Positions 44,292-53,556 of a DNA stretch of 64,000 nt are shown here, in pieces. This stretch comes from Paenibacillus rhizovicinus. Its GTDB lineage: Bacteria > Bacillota > Bacilli > Paenibacillales > Paenibacillaceae. The notes under the pieces are model-generated. The model saw nothing but the letters and a program-made list of their open reading frames with translations, had not been told where the DNA came from and did not search any database. The stretch spans positions 2,680,501 to 2,744,500 of the forward strand of contig NZ_CP048286.1 in assembly GCF_010365285.1 (NCBI RefSeq), in the 5' to 3' direction. How positions within the stretch are numbered: the stretch's first letter is position 1; each line of letters starts with the position of its first letter. The translations under genes and the position numbers were made by a program.

Positions 44292-45038
44292 TTATTTCAA
44301 CATGGAACCGAGCCGGTGCGCCGCTTCCATGACGGCAGGCGCCTGCTCGCGCATCTTCTCCGGCGTCAGCCGGTTCGCCGGACCGGAGACGGAGAGCGCG
44401 GCGACCAGCTTGCCCGTACGGGAGAAGATCGGCGCCGCGACGGCCGCAGCCCCCTGCTCGCGCTCCTCCACGCTGGTCGCGTAGCCGAGCCGGCGCCAAT
44501 CCTCGAGCTGCTCGCGATACTGCAGCCGGTCGAAGGAAGCCGGCCATGACTCGTCCTGCAGCAGCTCCTCGCACTTGGCCGGCTCCTCGAAGGCGATCAG
44601 CACTTTGCTGGACGCTCCGACATAAAGCGGCAGTCTTGCGCCGATCGGAGCAACCCGGCGAATCGCCTGAATGCTCTGCACGGCCTGAATCCGTATCCGT
44701 TCGTTGCCGTCGCGCAGATAGAGGCTGACCGTCTCGCCAAGCATATCGCGCAGCCGTTCCATCTCCGGCAGCCCGATGACCGCGGGGTCGTCCGCACCCG
44801 ACATGTTAGCCGACAGCTCCCAAATGCGCAAACCGAGCCGATAGCGGTCCGACGCGGCGTCCCGCGCCACGAAACCCCGCTGCTCGAGCGTAGCCAGCAT
44901 GCGGTGGACGGTGCTCTTGTGCAGGCCAACCTGCTCGGCCAGCTCCGTCATCGCCCATTCCTTCCGGGCGGTAAAACAAAGCAATAAATCCAGCGCGCGT
45001 TCTACGGCGCGAACCGTCGATTTGCCATCCTCCGTCAT
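44292..45038 (-). CDS. IclR-family transcriptional regulator
   Basis: A 248-residue regulator. The N-terminal winged helix is VRAVERALDLLLCFTARKEWAMTELAEQVGLHKSTVHRMLATLEQRGFVARD (residues 9-60, family core), and the C-terminal GAF-like effector domain includes VAPIGARLPLYVGASSKVLIAF and FSRTGKLVAALSVSGPANRL. IclR proteins usually control catabolic genes in response to small carboxylates or aromatics. No obvious catabolic target adjoins; the divergent gene encodes an alpha/beta hydrolase. Confidence 0.93.
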   Translation of the reverse strand: MTEDGKSTVRAVERALDLLLCFTARKEWAMTELAEQVGLHKSTVHRMLATLEQRGFVARDAASDRYRLGLRIWELSANMSGADDPAVIGLPEMERLRDMLGETVSLYLRDGNERIRIQAVQSIQAIRRVAPIGARLPLYVGASSKVLIAFEEPAKCEELLQDESWPASFDRLQYREQLEDWRRLGYATSVEEREQGAAAVAAPIFSRTGKLVAALSVSGPANRLTPEKMREQAPAVMEAAHRLGSMLK

Positions 45039-45176
45039 AGGCCTTCTCCCCCAGTCATCGGTTTCACTGAGTGAAACTTAATTACAGCCAGTATAACGCA
45101 AATCGCCCCCTGCGGTAAAGCGCGCGGCCTTATTTTACAGCAACATTACAAGAGCGTAACAAGTTGTCGACATACA

Positions 45177-45205
45177 TTGACAGGCTGGCGGTTCCGCCAT
45201 AACAT
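45177..45205 (+). promoter_or_regulatory. Sigma-A promoter of the hydrolase gene
   Basis: Perfect -35 TTGACA at 45177-45182, 17-base spacer, -10 TAACAT at 45200-45205. The spacer contains the palindrome TGGCGG-TT-CCGCCA, a possible repressor site placed exactly between the promoter elements, perhaps for the divergently encoded IclR regulator. Confidence 0.65.
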
Positions 45206-45269
45206 AGGAATACAGAACTAGTAGTAAGCGCTTACAAATGTACGGTCATATATAGAGGGGGTTACTATC

Positions 45270-46433
45270 ATGAGCACGACGATCACGCCTATGCATCCGG
45301 CCGGAAGCTTCGCACCCGGACTTCTCCCTCCCTTCACGCCCGCGCCTTCTCCGGCACAGAAGGCTGCGCCCAGCCATCGCCGCAGGCATGCCGCTCTTGC
45401 GGTCATGTCCGCATTCGTTGCGCTGCTGCTGTTCCTGGCGCTCGCCTTCCATGGCTATGCCGCCTGGGTCATCGCCCACCCTTACGTGCCGGCGCTGACC
45501 ACGAATCCGTTCGATGCCAAAGGACTGGCGTACAGCGATGTCGCCTTCCCGAGCAAGAGCGGCCGGACGACCGTCCATGGCTGGTATATTCCGTCCAATA
45601 GCGGAGCCGGAGCCGTCACAATCGCAGCTGCTGCGGCCACTGTAGGAAACGCCCCTTCCGCTAACGGCGGAACCCCTTCTGATACCGGCACGTCGTCGAC
45701 GGCAAAAGCCGCCGCTGCCCCGGCGCATTCCGACCGGACCGTCGTCTTCAGTCACGGCTACGGAGCGAACCGCGAGGAATCCTGGGTTCCCATGTACGAT
45801 TTAGCCGAGCTGCTGCATGGCCTGCACTATAACGTCTTCATGTTCGATTACGGTTATGCCTCTTCCGGCAAACGGACGCCCGCTACGGGCGGGAAGGAAG
45901 AGTCCCAGCAGCTGCTCGCCGCCGTCCAATACGCGAGGTCGCAAGGCGCCGGCGAAGTCGTCGTCTGGGGGTTCTCCATGGGTGCCGGAACCGCGCTGCA
46001 AGCGGCGCTGCAGACGGACGCTTCCGACCGGATCGATGCCATGCTGCTCGACAGCTTGTTTCTGCCGAGCTCCGACTCCATGTACAACAACCTTCGCCAA
46101 TATATGAAAGACATTCCGCGTTATCCGTCGGTTCCGCTCATTAAATGGATGCTGCCGTTCTTTACCGGCGTCCAACTGGACCGTCTGCCGGTTAAACAGG
46201 TCATGCAGACTGCTTATCCAATGCCGGTCTTCATCATGCACGGCACGGGCGATGCCATCGCCTCCGTGTCCACGGCGGAGCAGATCGCAGCCGACCAGCA
46301 TGATTCGCTGTCGCGAAGCTGGGTCGTGCAAGGCGGCCAGCATGAACTGCTGTTCAGGGCGCACCCGAAAGAATACATCCAGCGCGCGGCCTTGTTCCTC
46401 AGCCAAGTGGATGCTGCTTATAAGTCTGCTTAA
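45270..46433 (+). CDS. Membrane-anchored alpha/beta hydrolase
   Basis: A 387-residue protein with one membrane helix (about residues 45-68) and an extracytoplasmic alpha/beta-hydrolase domain. The oxyanion region is VVFSHGYGANREES, the nucleophile S236 is in WGFSMGAG, the acid is probably in MHGTGDAIASV, and the histidine is in QGGQHELLF. An Ala/Gly/Thr-rich insertion (about 112-148) interrupts the N-terminal strand region. Substrate unknown. GAGGGGG precedes the ATG. Confidence 0.88.
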   Translation: MSTTITPMHPAGSFAPGLLPPFTPAPSPAQKAAPSHRRRHAALAVMSAFVALLLFLALAFHGYAAWVIAHPYVPALTTNPFDAKGLAYSDVAFPSKSGRTTVHGWYIPSNSGAGAVTIAAAAATVGNAPSANGGTPSDTGTSSTAKAAAAPAHSDRTVVFSHGYGANREESWVPMYDLAELLHGLHYNVFMFDYGYASSGKRTPATGGKEESQQLLAAVQYARSQGAGEVVVWGFSMGAGTALQAALQTDASDRIDAMLLDSLFLPSSDSMYNNLRQYMKDIPRYPSVPLIKWMLPFFTGVQLDRLPVKQVMQTAYPMPVFIMHGTGDAIASVSTAEQIAADQHDSLSRSWVVQGGQHELLFRAHPKEYIQRAALFLSQVDAAYKSA

Positions 46434-46452
46434 CCCGATTCAAGCACAACCA

Positions 46453-46509
46453 AACAAGGGCTCGCCGCGCGGCCGCCGATTCAGGCGGCCCGCACAGCGA
46501 GCCCTTGTT
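46453..46509. terminator. Bidirectional terminator between the hydrolase and folE
   Basis: Perfect 13-base stem AACAAGGGCTCGC/GCGAGCCCTTGTT with a further inner GGCCGCC/GGCGGCC stem. Confidence 0.88.
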
Positions 46510-46524
46510 CACGTTCATTGACGC

Positions 46525-47118
46525 TTATTGTTTGAGCAGCGACAGAAACTCCGAACGGAGCGCCGCGCTCGTGCGGAATTCGCCGCGAACGGCGGACGTT
46601 ACCGTCATGCTGCCCGGTTTCTTCACGCCGCGCGCGCACATGCATAGATGCTCGCCTTCCACGACGACCATAACGCCGTGCGGCTGCAGCACTTCTTCCA
46701 TGATGTTCGCGATTTGCGACGTAATGCGCTCCTGCACCTGCAGACGGCGCGAGACGGCCTCCACGAGCCGTGCCAGCTTGCTTAATCCGGCGATCTTGCC
46801 GCTCGGAATATAGCCGATATGCGCTTTCCCGAAGAATGGCGCCATATGATGCTCGCATTGGCTGTAGTAGACGATATCCCGGACGATGACCAGTTCTTCG
46901 TGCTGCTCGTCGAAGGTCACGCCAAGCACGTCGCGCGGATCGACGGCATAACCCGCGAAGATTTCCTCGTACATGCGCGTGACGCGCGCGGGCGTCTCCA
47001 GAAGTCCCTCGCGGTTGACGTCTTCTCCGATTAGTCCGAGAATTTGTCCGATGTGATACTCTATTTTCTCCCGATTATCCGAAACGTGTGAATTGACGTA
47101 GTCTTTCATTCCCGCCAT
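46525..47118 (-). CDS. folE: GTP cyclohydrolase I
   Basis: First enzyme of tetrahydrofolate synthesis, GTP to dihydroneopterin triphosphate; it also feeds queuosine precursor synthesis. 197 residues. Zinc ligands are in [20 protein letters not shown] and [14 protein letters not shown]. Substrate-binding residues are in [19 protein letters not shown]. The queuosine link is worth noting because queG lies 0.4 kb upstream in the same orientation. Confidence 0.97.
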   Translation of the reverse strand: MAGMKDYVNSHVSDNREKIEYHIGQILGLIGEDVNREGLLETPARVTRMYEEIFAGYAVDPRDVLGVTFDEQHEELVIVRDIVYYSQCEHHMAPFFGKAHIGYIPSGKIAGLSKLARLVEAVSRRLQVQERITSQIANIMEEVLQPHGVMVVVEGEHLCMCARGVKKPGSMTVTSAVRGEFRTSAALRSEFLSLLKQ

Positions 47119-47165
47119 TTGCGCATCGTCTCCTTTCCCTGAAAACCGTCAGGCAACGAGAACGA

Positions 47166-47390
47166 TTATTTTCGTTTGCCCGGGCGCTGCTGTTGGTTTT
47201 TCATCATGTTTTGCGCCTTCGACAGCTGCTGGTTGTTCATGTTATACCCCATCTGCTTCGCCATCTTCTTCAGCATTTCCGGATCGTTCTGCATCTTCTC
47301 CAGCTGCTTGCGGAGATAGTAGACGCCAACGAAGAAACCGCCGACGGCACCAACGATGAGCGTAATGATCGAAATAATGACCGTCCACAT
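47166..47390 (-). CDS. yneF: YneF family (UPF0154) small membrane protein
   Basis: A 74-residue protein with one N-terminal membrane helix (4-26) followed by the family segment YYLRKQLEKMQNDPEMLKKM and a basic, Gln-rich end. Conserved in Bacilli; function unknown. Confidence 0.9.
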   Translation of the reverse strand: MWTVIISIITLIVGAVGGFFVGVYYLRKQLEKMQNDPEMLKKMAKQMGYNMNNQQLSKAQNMMKNQQQRPGKRK

Positions 47391-47495
47391 AATCGTTCAC
47401 CTTGCCTTGTCTCTAATAGTCATATTGCATTTAATAATAGCATGAGGGACCATGCGTTCGCAAACGGCAGAATACAACAATTCGCGGCAGCAGGA

Positions 47496-48650
47496 TTACG
47501 TCCGCGCAGCCAGCCCCGCCAGCGCGCTGTCGATCGCCTCGACCACGGCAGCGTCTTTCTCGCGCCCCCGGGCTTCGGAGAGCACGGCTGCGGACGCTTC
47601 TCCGCCGATCCGCCCCAGCGACCAGGCAGCGGTCGCACGCAGCTCGAAACGCGGATCATCCCGCAGCACGCCTTCCAGCGCGGGAACGGAAGCCGCATCC
47701 TTGAAATTGCCGAGCGCGATAACGGCATTGCGCTGAATCGGCTTGCGTCCCCGCCAAGCGGAAGCATTGGAGCCGTACCGCTCCTTGAACTCGCGGTTGC
47801 CCATCGTCAAGAGGGGCACCAGCAGCGGCTTTACCAGCTCATTGTCCGGCACGAGTTCCGGATGATGCGACGCATGCTTGCCTTTGTTCTCCGGACAGAC
47901 GATCTGACAAGTATCGCAGCCGTACAAGCGGTTGCCGATCTTGCGCATCATTTCGTCCGACACAAGTCCCTTGGTCTGCGTGACGAACGAAATGCACCGC
48001 TGCGAATCGAGCTGCCCCGGCGCGACGAGCGCATCCGTAGGACAAGCATCGATGCAGACGGTGCATTCGCCGCAGCTTTCGGTTACCGGCTTGTCGGGCG
48101 GCAGCGGCAAGTTCGTAATCATCTCGCCGAGGTAGACCCAGGATCCCCATTCCGGCGTAATGATGGCACAGTTGCTGCCGGACCAGCCGATGCCGGCACG
48201 CTGCGCGACGGCGCGGTCCGACAGCGCCCCCGTATCCACCATGCTGAGGAAACGTCCTTCCGGCACGCGTTCCTGCAGCCAATTCTCAAGCCGTTTCAGC
48301 CTGTTCCGCAGCACCGTATGGTAATCCTCGCCCCAAGCGGAACGGGACAAGATACCCCTTCTGGCTCCGGGAACGGATTTCGGCGGATCTTGGAGCTTGG
48401 ACGGATACGCAATCGCGATCGCAATAATGGACTGCGGATCCTCGAACAGGAGCTCCGGCTCCGTTCGTTTGCGAAGATCGGGTTCTTCGAACCCGGATTC
48501 GTACCCTAGCGCCCGGTGTCGTTCCAGCCGCTCCTTCAATTCCGTGAACGGCTCCGCGGAAGCGACGCCGATCTTGTCGATGCCGAGTTCTTCCGCGGCA
48601 GCCTTCATGTCGTCTTTCAACTGCTGCCAATCCATGCCGCCGCTTGCCAA
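47496..48650 (-). CDS. queG: Epoxyqueuosine reductase
   Basis: Cobalamin- and 4Fe-4S-dependent enzyme for the last step of queuosine synthesis in tRNA. 384 residues. The two ferredoxin-type motifs are CGECTVCIDACPTDAL and CDTCQIVCPENKG. The C-terminal 100 residues contain HEAT-like repeats (AVIALGNFKDAASVPALEGVL; AAWSLGRIGGEASAAVL) that bind tRNA. Start is TTG, seven bases after AAGGAGG; an ATG five codons later is the alternative. Confidence 0.96.
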   Translation of the reverse strand: MASGGMDWQQLKDDMKAAAEELGIDKIGVASAEPFTELKERLERHRALGYESGFEEPDLRKRTEPELLFEDPQSIIAIAIAYPSKLQDPPKSVPGARRGILSRSAWGEDYHTVLRNRLKRLENWLQERVPEGRFLSMVDTGALSDRAVAQRAGIGWSGSNCAIITPEWGSWVYLGEMITNLPLPPDKPVTESCGECTVCIDACPTDALVAPGQLDSQRCISFVTQTKGLVSDEMMRKIGNRLYGCDTCQIVCPENKGKHASHHPELVPDNELVKPLLVPLLTMGNREFKERYGSNASAWRGRKPIQRNAVIALGNFKDAASVPALEGVLRDDPRFELRATAAWSLGRIGGEASAAVLSEARGREKDAAVVEAIDSALAGLAART

Positions 48651-48674
48651 CCCGGCACCTCCTTCCTGCTCGCT

Positions 48675-49364
48675 TTACAAATGCGCCCACCGCGTGATCG
48701 GCCACATAATAATATCCGCCCGGCCGAGGATCTCGCTTCGCGGCACGGCTTGAAACTCACGGCTGTCGCGGCTTGCCTTTGCATGCCGGTTGTCGCCCAT
48801 GACGAAATAATGATCCCCGGCTACGGTGACCGGCCCGAAGTCGGCATCCTCGATCAGCGCGTCCGTATACGGCTCCAGAACGAGCTTGCCGTTGCGGTAC
48901 AGCTCTCCCTGGCGGATTTCAATCCGGTCGCCGGGGCTGCCGACAATCCGTTTCACGAGGTATTCCTTATGGCCCGCCGTTTCGGCAGGGTCATGCAGAA
49001 TCACGACGTCGCCGAGTTGGGGCGAACCGAGCCGATAGCTGATCTTGTTCACGATCAGCCATTCTTTCTCGTACAGCGTCGGCTGCATCGACTGGCCTTT
49101 CACGGTCGAAAGGCTGAATACGAAATAGTGCATGCCCAGCACGACGAGAACGGCGATCACAAGCGTGCGTCCCCAGTCCCTCACTTCCAACAGCCATGGC
49201 GGCATCGTTCTGGCTTGCGCCCTTCTTCGGCCCTCTTCCGGTTTCTTGGACAAGGAACGTTCTTCCTTCGTTCTTACGGGTGCCGTTCTGCCCTTGCGCG
49301 GTCCCAAGGCCGCCTGTTCGACTTCCCGCGGTGCTTCGCTATTCGAACCCGGACCCGTATTCAT
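48675..49364 (-). CDS. lepB: Signal peptidase I
   Basis: General Sec signal peptidase, membrane-anchored with the active site outside. 229 residues: a charged cytoplasmic N-terminus unusually long at about 60 residues, one helix (67-87), Ser92 in VKGQSMQPTL and Lys138 in YLVKRIVGSPGD, then FVMGDNR. The bacterial Ser-Lys dyad distinguishes it from SipW at 28 kb. It begins 6 bases after the DUF402 gene and ends 24 bases before queG, so the three may be cotranscribed. Confidence 0.96.
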   Translation of the reverse strand: MNTGPGSNSEAPREVEQAALGPRKGRTAPVRTKEERSLSKKPEEGRRRAQARTMPPWLLEVRDWGRTLVIAVLVVLGMHYFVFSLSTVKGQSMQPTLYEKEWLIVNKISYRLGSPQLGDVVILHDPAETAGHKEYLVKRIVGSPGDRIEIRQGELYRNGKLVLEPYTDALIEDADFGPVTVAGDHYFVMGDNRHAKASRDSREFQAVPRSEILGRADIIMWPITRWAHL

Positions 49365-49370
49365 TGACTG

Positions 49371-49922
49371 CTACACCTCGCCCGTTTGTTTGTGCCACGC
49401 GTCGTAATACGACATAATATGGTGGTCATTGAACGGAGCCTCTCCATTTTGCGCGCGGTGGAGCAGCGCTTTAAGCCCCTCCATTACTTTTCGGTTGACT
49501 TCTTCCGAATAGTGATAGGCGATTTTGTGCATCTCGTATTCTTCTTGATCCACGACCTGAGCCTTGCCCCCGCAGGGGACGATGACATCGAGATCGTAGT
49601 CGATATACGTCAGCACGTCGTTCTGGAAAAACAACGGCGAGGCCACATTGCAATAATACCGGACGCCATGGTCTTCCAGCAGTCCGACGACGTTGAACCA
49701 CTCGCCCGGGATGAAGAAGGACACCGCCGGGACCCGGCTGATCCACTGCTTGCCGTCCGCTTCCTGGATCGGGGTCTGACGGTTGATGAAGACGATCATC
49801 GATTCCGCGGCATGCTCCGGGGCCAGCTGTTCCGCGGGCACGAGCCAATTTTCCAGCCACATCCGGTGCAAATGCCCGTTATTCTTGAAGCTCTTAATGA
49901 CACAGGGCCTATAAGTTGTCAT
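49371..49922 (-). CDS. DUF402 nucleoside tri-/diphosphate phosphatase (NtdP/YgaC type)
   Basis: A 183-residue cytoplasmic protein aligning along its length with B. subtilis YgaC: KNNGHLHRMWLENWLV, WISRVPAVSFFIPGEWFNVVGLL, RYYCNVASPL and TYIDYDLDVIV. Members hydrolyse nucleoside tri- and diphosphates using metal bound by the conserved Asp/Glu cluster. Likely the first gene of a unit with lepB and queG. Confidence 0.9.
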   Translation of the reverse strand: MTTYRPCVIKSFKNNGHLHRMWLENWLVPAEQLAPEHAAESMIVFINRQTPIQEADGKQWISRVPAVSFFIPGEWFNVVGLLEDHGVRYYCNVASPLFFQNDVLTYIDYDLDVIVPCGGKAQVVDQEEYEMHKIAYHYSEEVNRKVMEGLKALLHRAQNGEAPFNDHHIMSYYDAWHKQTGEV

Positions 49923-50042
49923 AAGCTATACTCCTACGCAGACAGGATTTCTTGAAAGTCGTGAAATGCGAGCGCGAATGCGAATGCTGCTATGAATTAT
50001 TATTCCAACAATGAAGCATAATCTTTCCTATAAGTTAAGAAA

Positions 50043-50082
50043 AGCATATCTGTTCGCCAAAAGCAATGACGGCAGATATGCT
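50043..50082 (-). terminator. Terminator of the GNAT gene
   Basis: On the minus strand GCATATCTG/CAGATATGC, perfect nine-base stem, followed by TTTTCTT. Confidence 0.75.
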
Positions 50083-50127
50083 TGTCCTTCGAAATAACGG
50101 TATAGAGAGAGGAATGAAGCCGGGGAG

Positions 50128-50550
50128 TTACCCTGCGACAATGCTCAGCTTCTGGAAGGAACGGAAGAAATCCGCCGCGACGTAGCCAAGCGATTCATAA
50201 AGTGAGAGGATAGGTTCGTTGTGCTCGTCCGCCGTGATCATGATCTTGGACACGTTCCGTTGGACGAAACGCTGGCGAAGCGAGGCAATCAGCTTCTTGC
50301 CGATTCCTTGGCGCTGATACTTCGGATGAACGGCAATGCGATAGTAGTATCCGCGGCCATTATCGATCGTACCGATCATAATGCCTGCGATTTCATTACC
50401 TACAGCAGCGACAAGCACTAATTCGCTGTCCCAAGAGAGTTGACGGGCAAATGCTTCAATCGTCTGCTCGTAACACTCCTCCGACAAGACGGTCTCCAGC
50501 AGCTCGGTAACAGATTGATAATCGGCTAATTGGAAGGATCGAACGTCCAT
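50128..50550 (-). CDS. GNAT-family N-acetyltransferase
   Basis: A 140-residue acetyltransferase. The acetyl-CoA pyrophosphate loop is KYQRQGIGKKLIASLRQRF, preceded by YYYRIAVHP, and the family ending SLYESLGYVAADFF is present. Substrate unknown. I start at the ATG at 50550 (GAGGAG about 11 bases upstream), which gives the normal family length. A start 58 codons earlier would add an AT-rich, unrelated N-terminus. Confidence 0.88.
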   Translation of the reverse strand: MDVRSFQLADYQSVTELLETVLSEECYEQTIEAFARQLSWDSELVLVAAVGNEIAGIMIGTIDNGRGYYYRIAVHPKYQRQGIGKKLIASLRQRFVQRNVSKIMITADEHNEPILSLYESLGYVAADFFRSFQKLSIVAG

Positions 50551-50882
50551 AACTTTAAGCTCCTCTTCAAACGCAGTATGAAATGATAGACTAACGAATA
50601 ATTTAGGTAAAATTAATAATACGACAAATTCATTCGAATTCCTTCTAAAACCTTTAAAAAACCTTAAAAAATTTAGAATATCACTCTTTTTCTGATGAAA
50701 ACGCTTTATTGCAAACGTTTTCATTTGAATGCTATCCGTTTAATGTTCGTTTTCTCTTCATTTCGGTACGATTGCTATAGGTCGCTATACTTATATTTAT
50801 GACGGCGGCACGAGTTGATTCCAAGCTTATCGGTGTCGTCAGCGTTAACAGCTTGCCTAGTGTTTTCAGGCAAGGGCGCAAA
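50551..50882. other. AT-rich intergenic region with a cre-like site
   Basis: No gene is visible. TTGCAAACGTTTTCA at 50709-50723 fits the catabolite-response-element consensus WTGNAANCGNWNNCW. It is also one arm of the inverted repeat TGAAAACG (50696-50703)/CGTTTTCA (50716-50723). It lies about 160 bases upstream of the GNAT start, so CcpA control of that gene is conceivable. Confidence 0.4.
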
Positions 50883-50908
50883 AAACCTCGGACGCGCTCG
50901 TCCGAGGT
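50883..50908 (-). terminator. Terminator of the glycan cluster (GT2 end)
   Basis: Perfect 11-base stem AACCTCGGACG/CGTCCGAGGTT with a four-base loop; on the minus strand six T follow. It closes the minus-strand glycan genes. Confidence 0.9.
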
Positions 50909-50921
50909 TGCATGTTAGCGC

Positions 50922-51899
50922 CTACTTCATCATTCCAGTTACCGATTGCTGCTCCCGCCCCGCCGCGTTCAGCTTCGCCCAGATGCCCCGATGCATACTG
51001 AACCGTACGCACAACTTAGGCGGTAGCTTCCTGTAGCGCTTCCCGAGTTGGAAGCCGAGCAGCTTCGCCCCGGCATCTGCCACGAGCTTCGGAATCCATA
51101 GCCACCGCCTGCTGCGAATCAAGAACTGCAGCTGCTGGCGAACGAGGCTCGAGCCGGCCTTCCCGACGGAAGCATACGGGTACACCCATTCGTTATCCCG
51201 CATGGAGACCCCATTATCGAAATAACGTCTGAATTGCTGCATGACCGTATAATGATGTGAATGGATGACGCGTGCCTCGGCAACATACCGAACGGCATAC
51301 CTGTTCAACACGCAACGCGCGGCGAAGAACAGATCCTCGTTAAACAGTACAGGCGCATCGAATTGACCAAGTTCATCGAAAATCGTTTTCTTATAGGCAG
51401 CGCACACGTTGGAACAAAAAAACGTCTTAATGCCCAGCCGAGGAAGATCGGACCTTTGCTTGCGAATCGAGACCGGCGGATAGTTGTTCTCCCTCGCCAT
51501 CCGTTCCAAGCCATCCGCGTCCTCCCTGGCGATTTGCCGCGCATAGGCGCAGGCCGTATCTTCTTCCGCGTACAAAGCTTCAATCAGACGCTCGATCAGA
51601 TAATCATCGTCCGGGTACGCATCCTGCGTCATGAAGAGGAGCGTGTCGCCCTTCGACTGCTTAGCCGCGGCATTCCGCGTCCCGCCATGATCGAAGTTCG
51701 CCTTAGCGATCGGAATGACGCGTACGCCTACCCTGCGGGCCGTCTCGGCCGTACCGTCCGTCGAGGCGGAATCAATTACGATGATTTCATAAGGAGGCTG
51801 AGATTGGCTTTGAAGCCGTCTAAGAAGCCGCTCGAATTCGGGGCCGGCATTATAGGTCGGAATAATAACGGAAACGCGATAATCCGGGTTAGTAGGCAT
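50922..51899 (-). CDS. Glycosyltransferase family 2, rhamnosyltransferase-like
   Basis: A 325-residue GT-A enzyme: SVIIPTYNAGPEFERLLRRL, the nucleotide site IIVIDSASTDGT, TQDAYPDDDYLI as the metal-binding DxD-like segment, and NEDLFFAARCVLNRY. The overall pattern resembles rhamnosyltransferases of O-antigen and S-layer glycan clusters, which agrees with the dTDP-rhamnose genes upstream. Overlaps the sugar phosphotransferase gene by 11 bases. Confidence 0.87.
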   Translation of the reverse strand: MPTNPDYRVSVIIPTYNAGPEFERLLRRLQSQSQPPYEIIVIDSASTDGTAETARRVGVRVIPIAKANFDHGGTRNAAAKQSKGDTLLFMTQDAYPDDDYLIERLIEALYAEEDTACAYARQIAREDADGLERMARENNYPPVSIRKQRSDLPRLGIKTFFCSNVCAAYKKTIFDELGQFDAPVLFNEDLFFAARCVLNRYAVRYVAEARVIHSHHYTVMQQFRRYFDNGVSMRDNEWVYPYASVGKAGSSLVRQQLQFLIRSRRWLWIPKLVADAGAKLLGFQLGKRYRKLPPKLCVRFSMHRGIWAKLNAAGREQQSVTGMMK

Positions 51900-53295
51900 T
51901 TTTATTCAACAAACCTTTCGTTACCGTCCGCATAATGATCCGCAGATCGAATAAGAACGTCCAGTTCTCGATGTAGAAGAGGTCATGTACGATCCGCTCT
52001 TCTATTGATGTGTCGCCGCGAAGACCGTTTGTCTGCGCCCAGCCCGTAATTCCCGGACGGATATGATGCTTGACCATGTATTTCGGAATCTCTTCTTTGA
52101 ACTGCTCCACGAAGAAAGGCCGTTCCGGCCGCGGGCCGACGACGCTCATATGACCTGCGAGCACATTAAAGAATTGCGGCAGTTCGTCAAGGCTTGTCTT
52201 CCTGAGGAATGACCCGAACCGCGTTCTTCTCGGGTCATTCTCAACCGTCCATTGCGTATCGCCAACATGAGGTGCGGAAATGTGCATCGAACGGAATTTG
52301 TACATATGAAAATTACGCCGATCAAGTCCCATTCGCTCTTGTTTGAAGAGCACCGGACCTGGAGAAGTTAATTTGATGCCCAGATAAATAAGCAGCATGA
52401 TCGGTGAAGTAATGACTATGCATATCAACGAGAAAACAATATCAAACGTCCGTTTCAATAACCGATTGCTCAATTCATCCAGCGGAATATCCCTAATATT
52501 AATAAGCGGCAGCCCGGCGAAATTATCGAAGAACGGGCGAGCCGGCAATAAATCGAAGAAATCCGGGATGATAAGCGTCTTCACGCCCGCTTTCTCGCAT
52601 TGGTCGATGATATACGCGTATTTCTTGTATGCTTTCAGCGGGAGCGCGATGATGACCTCATCGACTACCATCGTTTCGAGAACGTGGCTCAAATTATCGA
52701 TCAGCCCCAGAATGGGCTTATACTGCAAATGCTCATCCGCGTGAACGACCTGAAAATCATCCAGAAAACCAATGGCCTCATACCCTAATTCGGGATGTTG
52801 CTGCAAATTGTCGTGGAAGCTTCTCCCCACCGACCCAGCTCCCAGGATAAGCACATAACGCTTGTTAAACCCTTTTCTCCTCAAACGGGACAATAAAGAT
52901 TTCAGCACATATCGATAAGCGATCATGCCTGTCACATTAGCAATAATGAAAATCGCCAAAAATTCGCGCGAAATATGTACTTCCTTGGAAATAAACAGCA
53001 AGCTTAGCAAGCCCAGAAAGCTAATTCCTTGTACTTGAAAAACTTTCAGAATATCATAGGAAGAACTCTTTCTGCGTCTTGGCGCATAGAACCGAACGTA
53101 GAATCCGATCAAGATTGAAGCAAACGAATATACCGTTCCCCAAAGCAAATAATCCTGGAACGGCAACGTACGATAAAATGGCAGGAAACCACTTATGAAT
53201 TTCAGCCAATAAGCCGCAAAAAACATCATCAGGGTACAAAGCAGATCCGCCAGTACATAGATTTGCGTCAAGAAACGTTGATTTTGTCGGATCAT
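51889..53295 (-). CDS. Undecaprenyl-phosphate sugar phosphotransferase (WcaJ/WsaP-like)
   Basis: Initiates glycan assembly by moving a sugar-1-phosphate onto undecaprenyl phosphate. 468 residues: four N-terminal membrane helices, a nucleotide-binding-like middle domain (YVLILGAGSVGRSFHDNLQQ), another helix near residue 285, then the catalytic bacterial sugar transferase domain (KRTFDIVFSLICIVITSPIM, FRSMHI, LRKTSLDELPQFFNVLAG, MSVVGPRPERP, RPGITGWAQTNG). By analogy with WsaP of Geobacillus it could start an S-layer glycan. The start is ambiguous between 53295 and 53304. Confidence 0.92.
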   Translation of the reverse strand: MIRQNQRFLTQIYVLADLLCTLMMFFAAYWLKFISGFLPFYRTLPFQDYLLWGTVYSFASILIGFYVRFYAPRRRKSSSYDILKVFQVQGISFLGLLSLLFISKEVHISREFLAIFIIANVTGMIAYRYVLKSLLSRLRRKGFNKRYVLILGAGSVGRSFHDNLQQHPELGYEAIGFLDDFQVVHADEHLQYKPILGLIDNLSHVLETMVVDEVIIALPLKAYKKYAYIIDQCEKAGVKTLIIPDFFDLLPARPFFDNFAGLPLINIRDIPLDELSNRLLKRTFDIVFSLICIVITSPIMLLIYLGIKLTSPGPVLFKQERMGLDRRNFHMYKFRSMHISAPHVGDTQWTVENDPRRTRFGSFLRKTSLDELPQFFNVLAGHMSVVGPRPERPFFVEQFKEEIPKYMVKHHIRPGITGWAQTNGLRGDTSIEERIVHDLFYIENWTFLFDLRIIMRTVTKGLLNKNAY

Positions 53296-53470
53296 GATCC
53301 TCATTCCTTGTAATTCTAGTATTCGAACGTGTCGAATCTACTTCTCATAGTATCAAAAAATGTCAGAAGAGCCAACTATAAGATTACTTTTACTAATTCT
53401 TTATTGCCGCACCTCTGTGCACTCTCTAATGGGGGAATACGATACTGCTTGATTCGACAACATGAATACG

Positions 53471-53500
53471 AAAAGCCTCGTCCAGTTCGGACTCGGCTTA
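53471..53500 (-). terminator. Terminator after rmlD
   Basis: On the minus strand AAGCCGAGTCC-GAACT-GGACGAGGCTT (two mismatches), followed by TTCG. It separates the rml operon from the sugar transferase pair; some readthrough is likely. Confidence 0.6.
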
Positions 53501-53556
53501 TCCATAGAACTTTAGGTCGTACAATAAAAGGTACTTTACAGCTATTTACTTCCAAT

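Noticed and set aside
50550..50724. 58-residue N-terminal extension of the GNAT protein
   Set aside because: The added residues come from AT-rich intergenic sequence, and a better-placed ATG with GAGGAG gives the normal family length.
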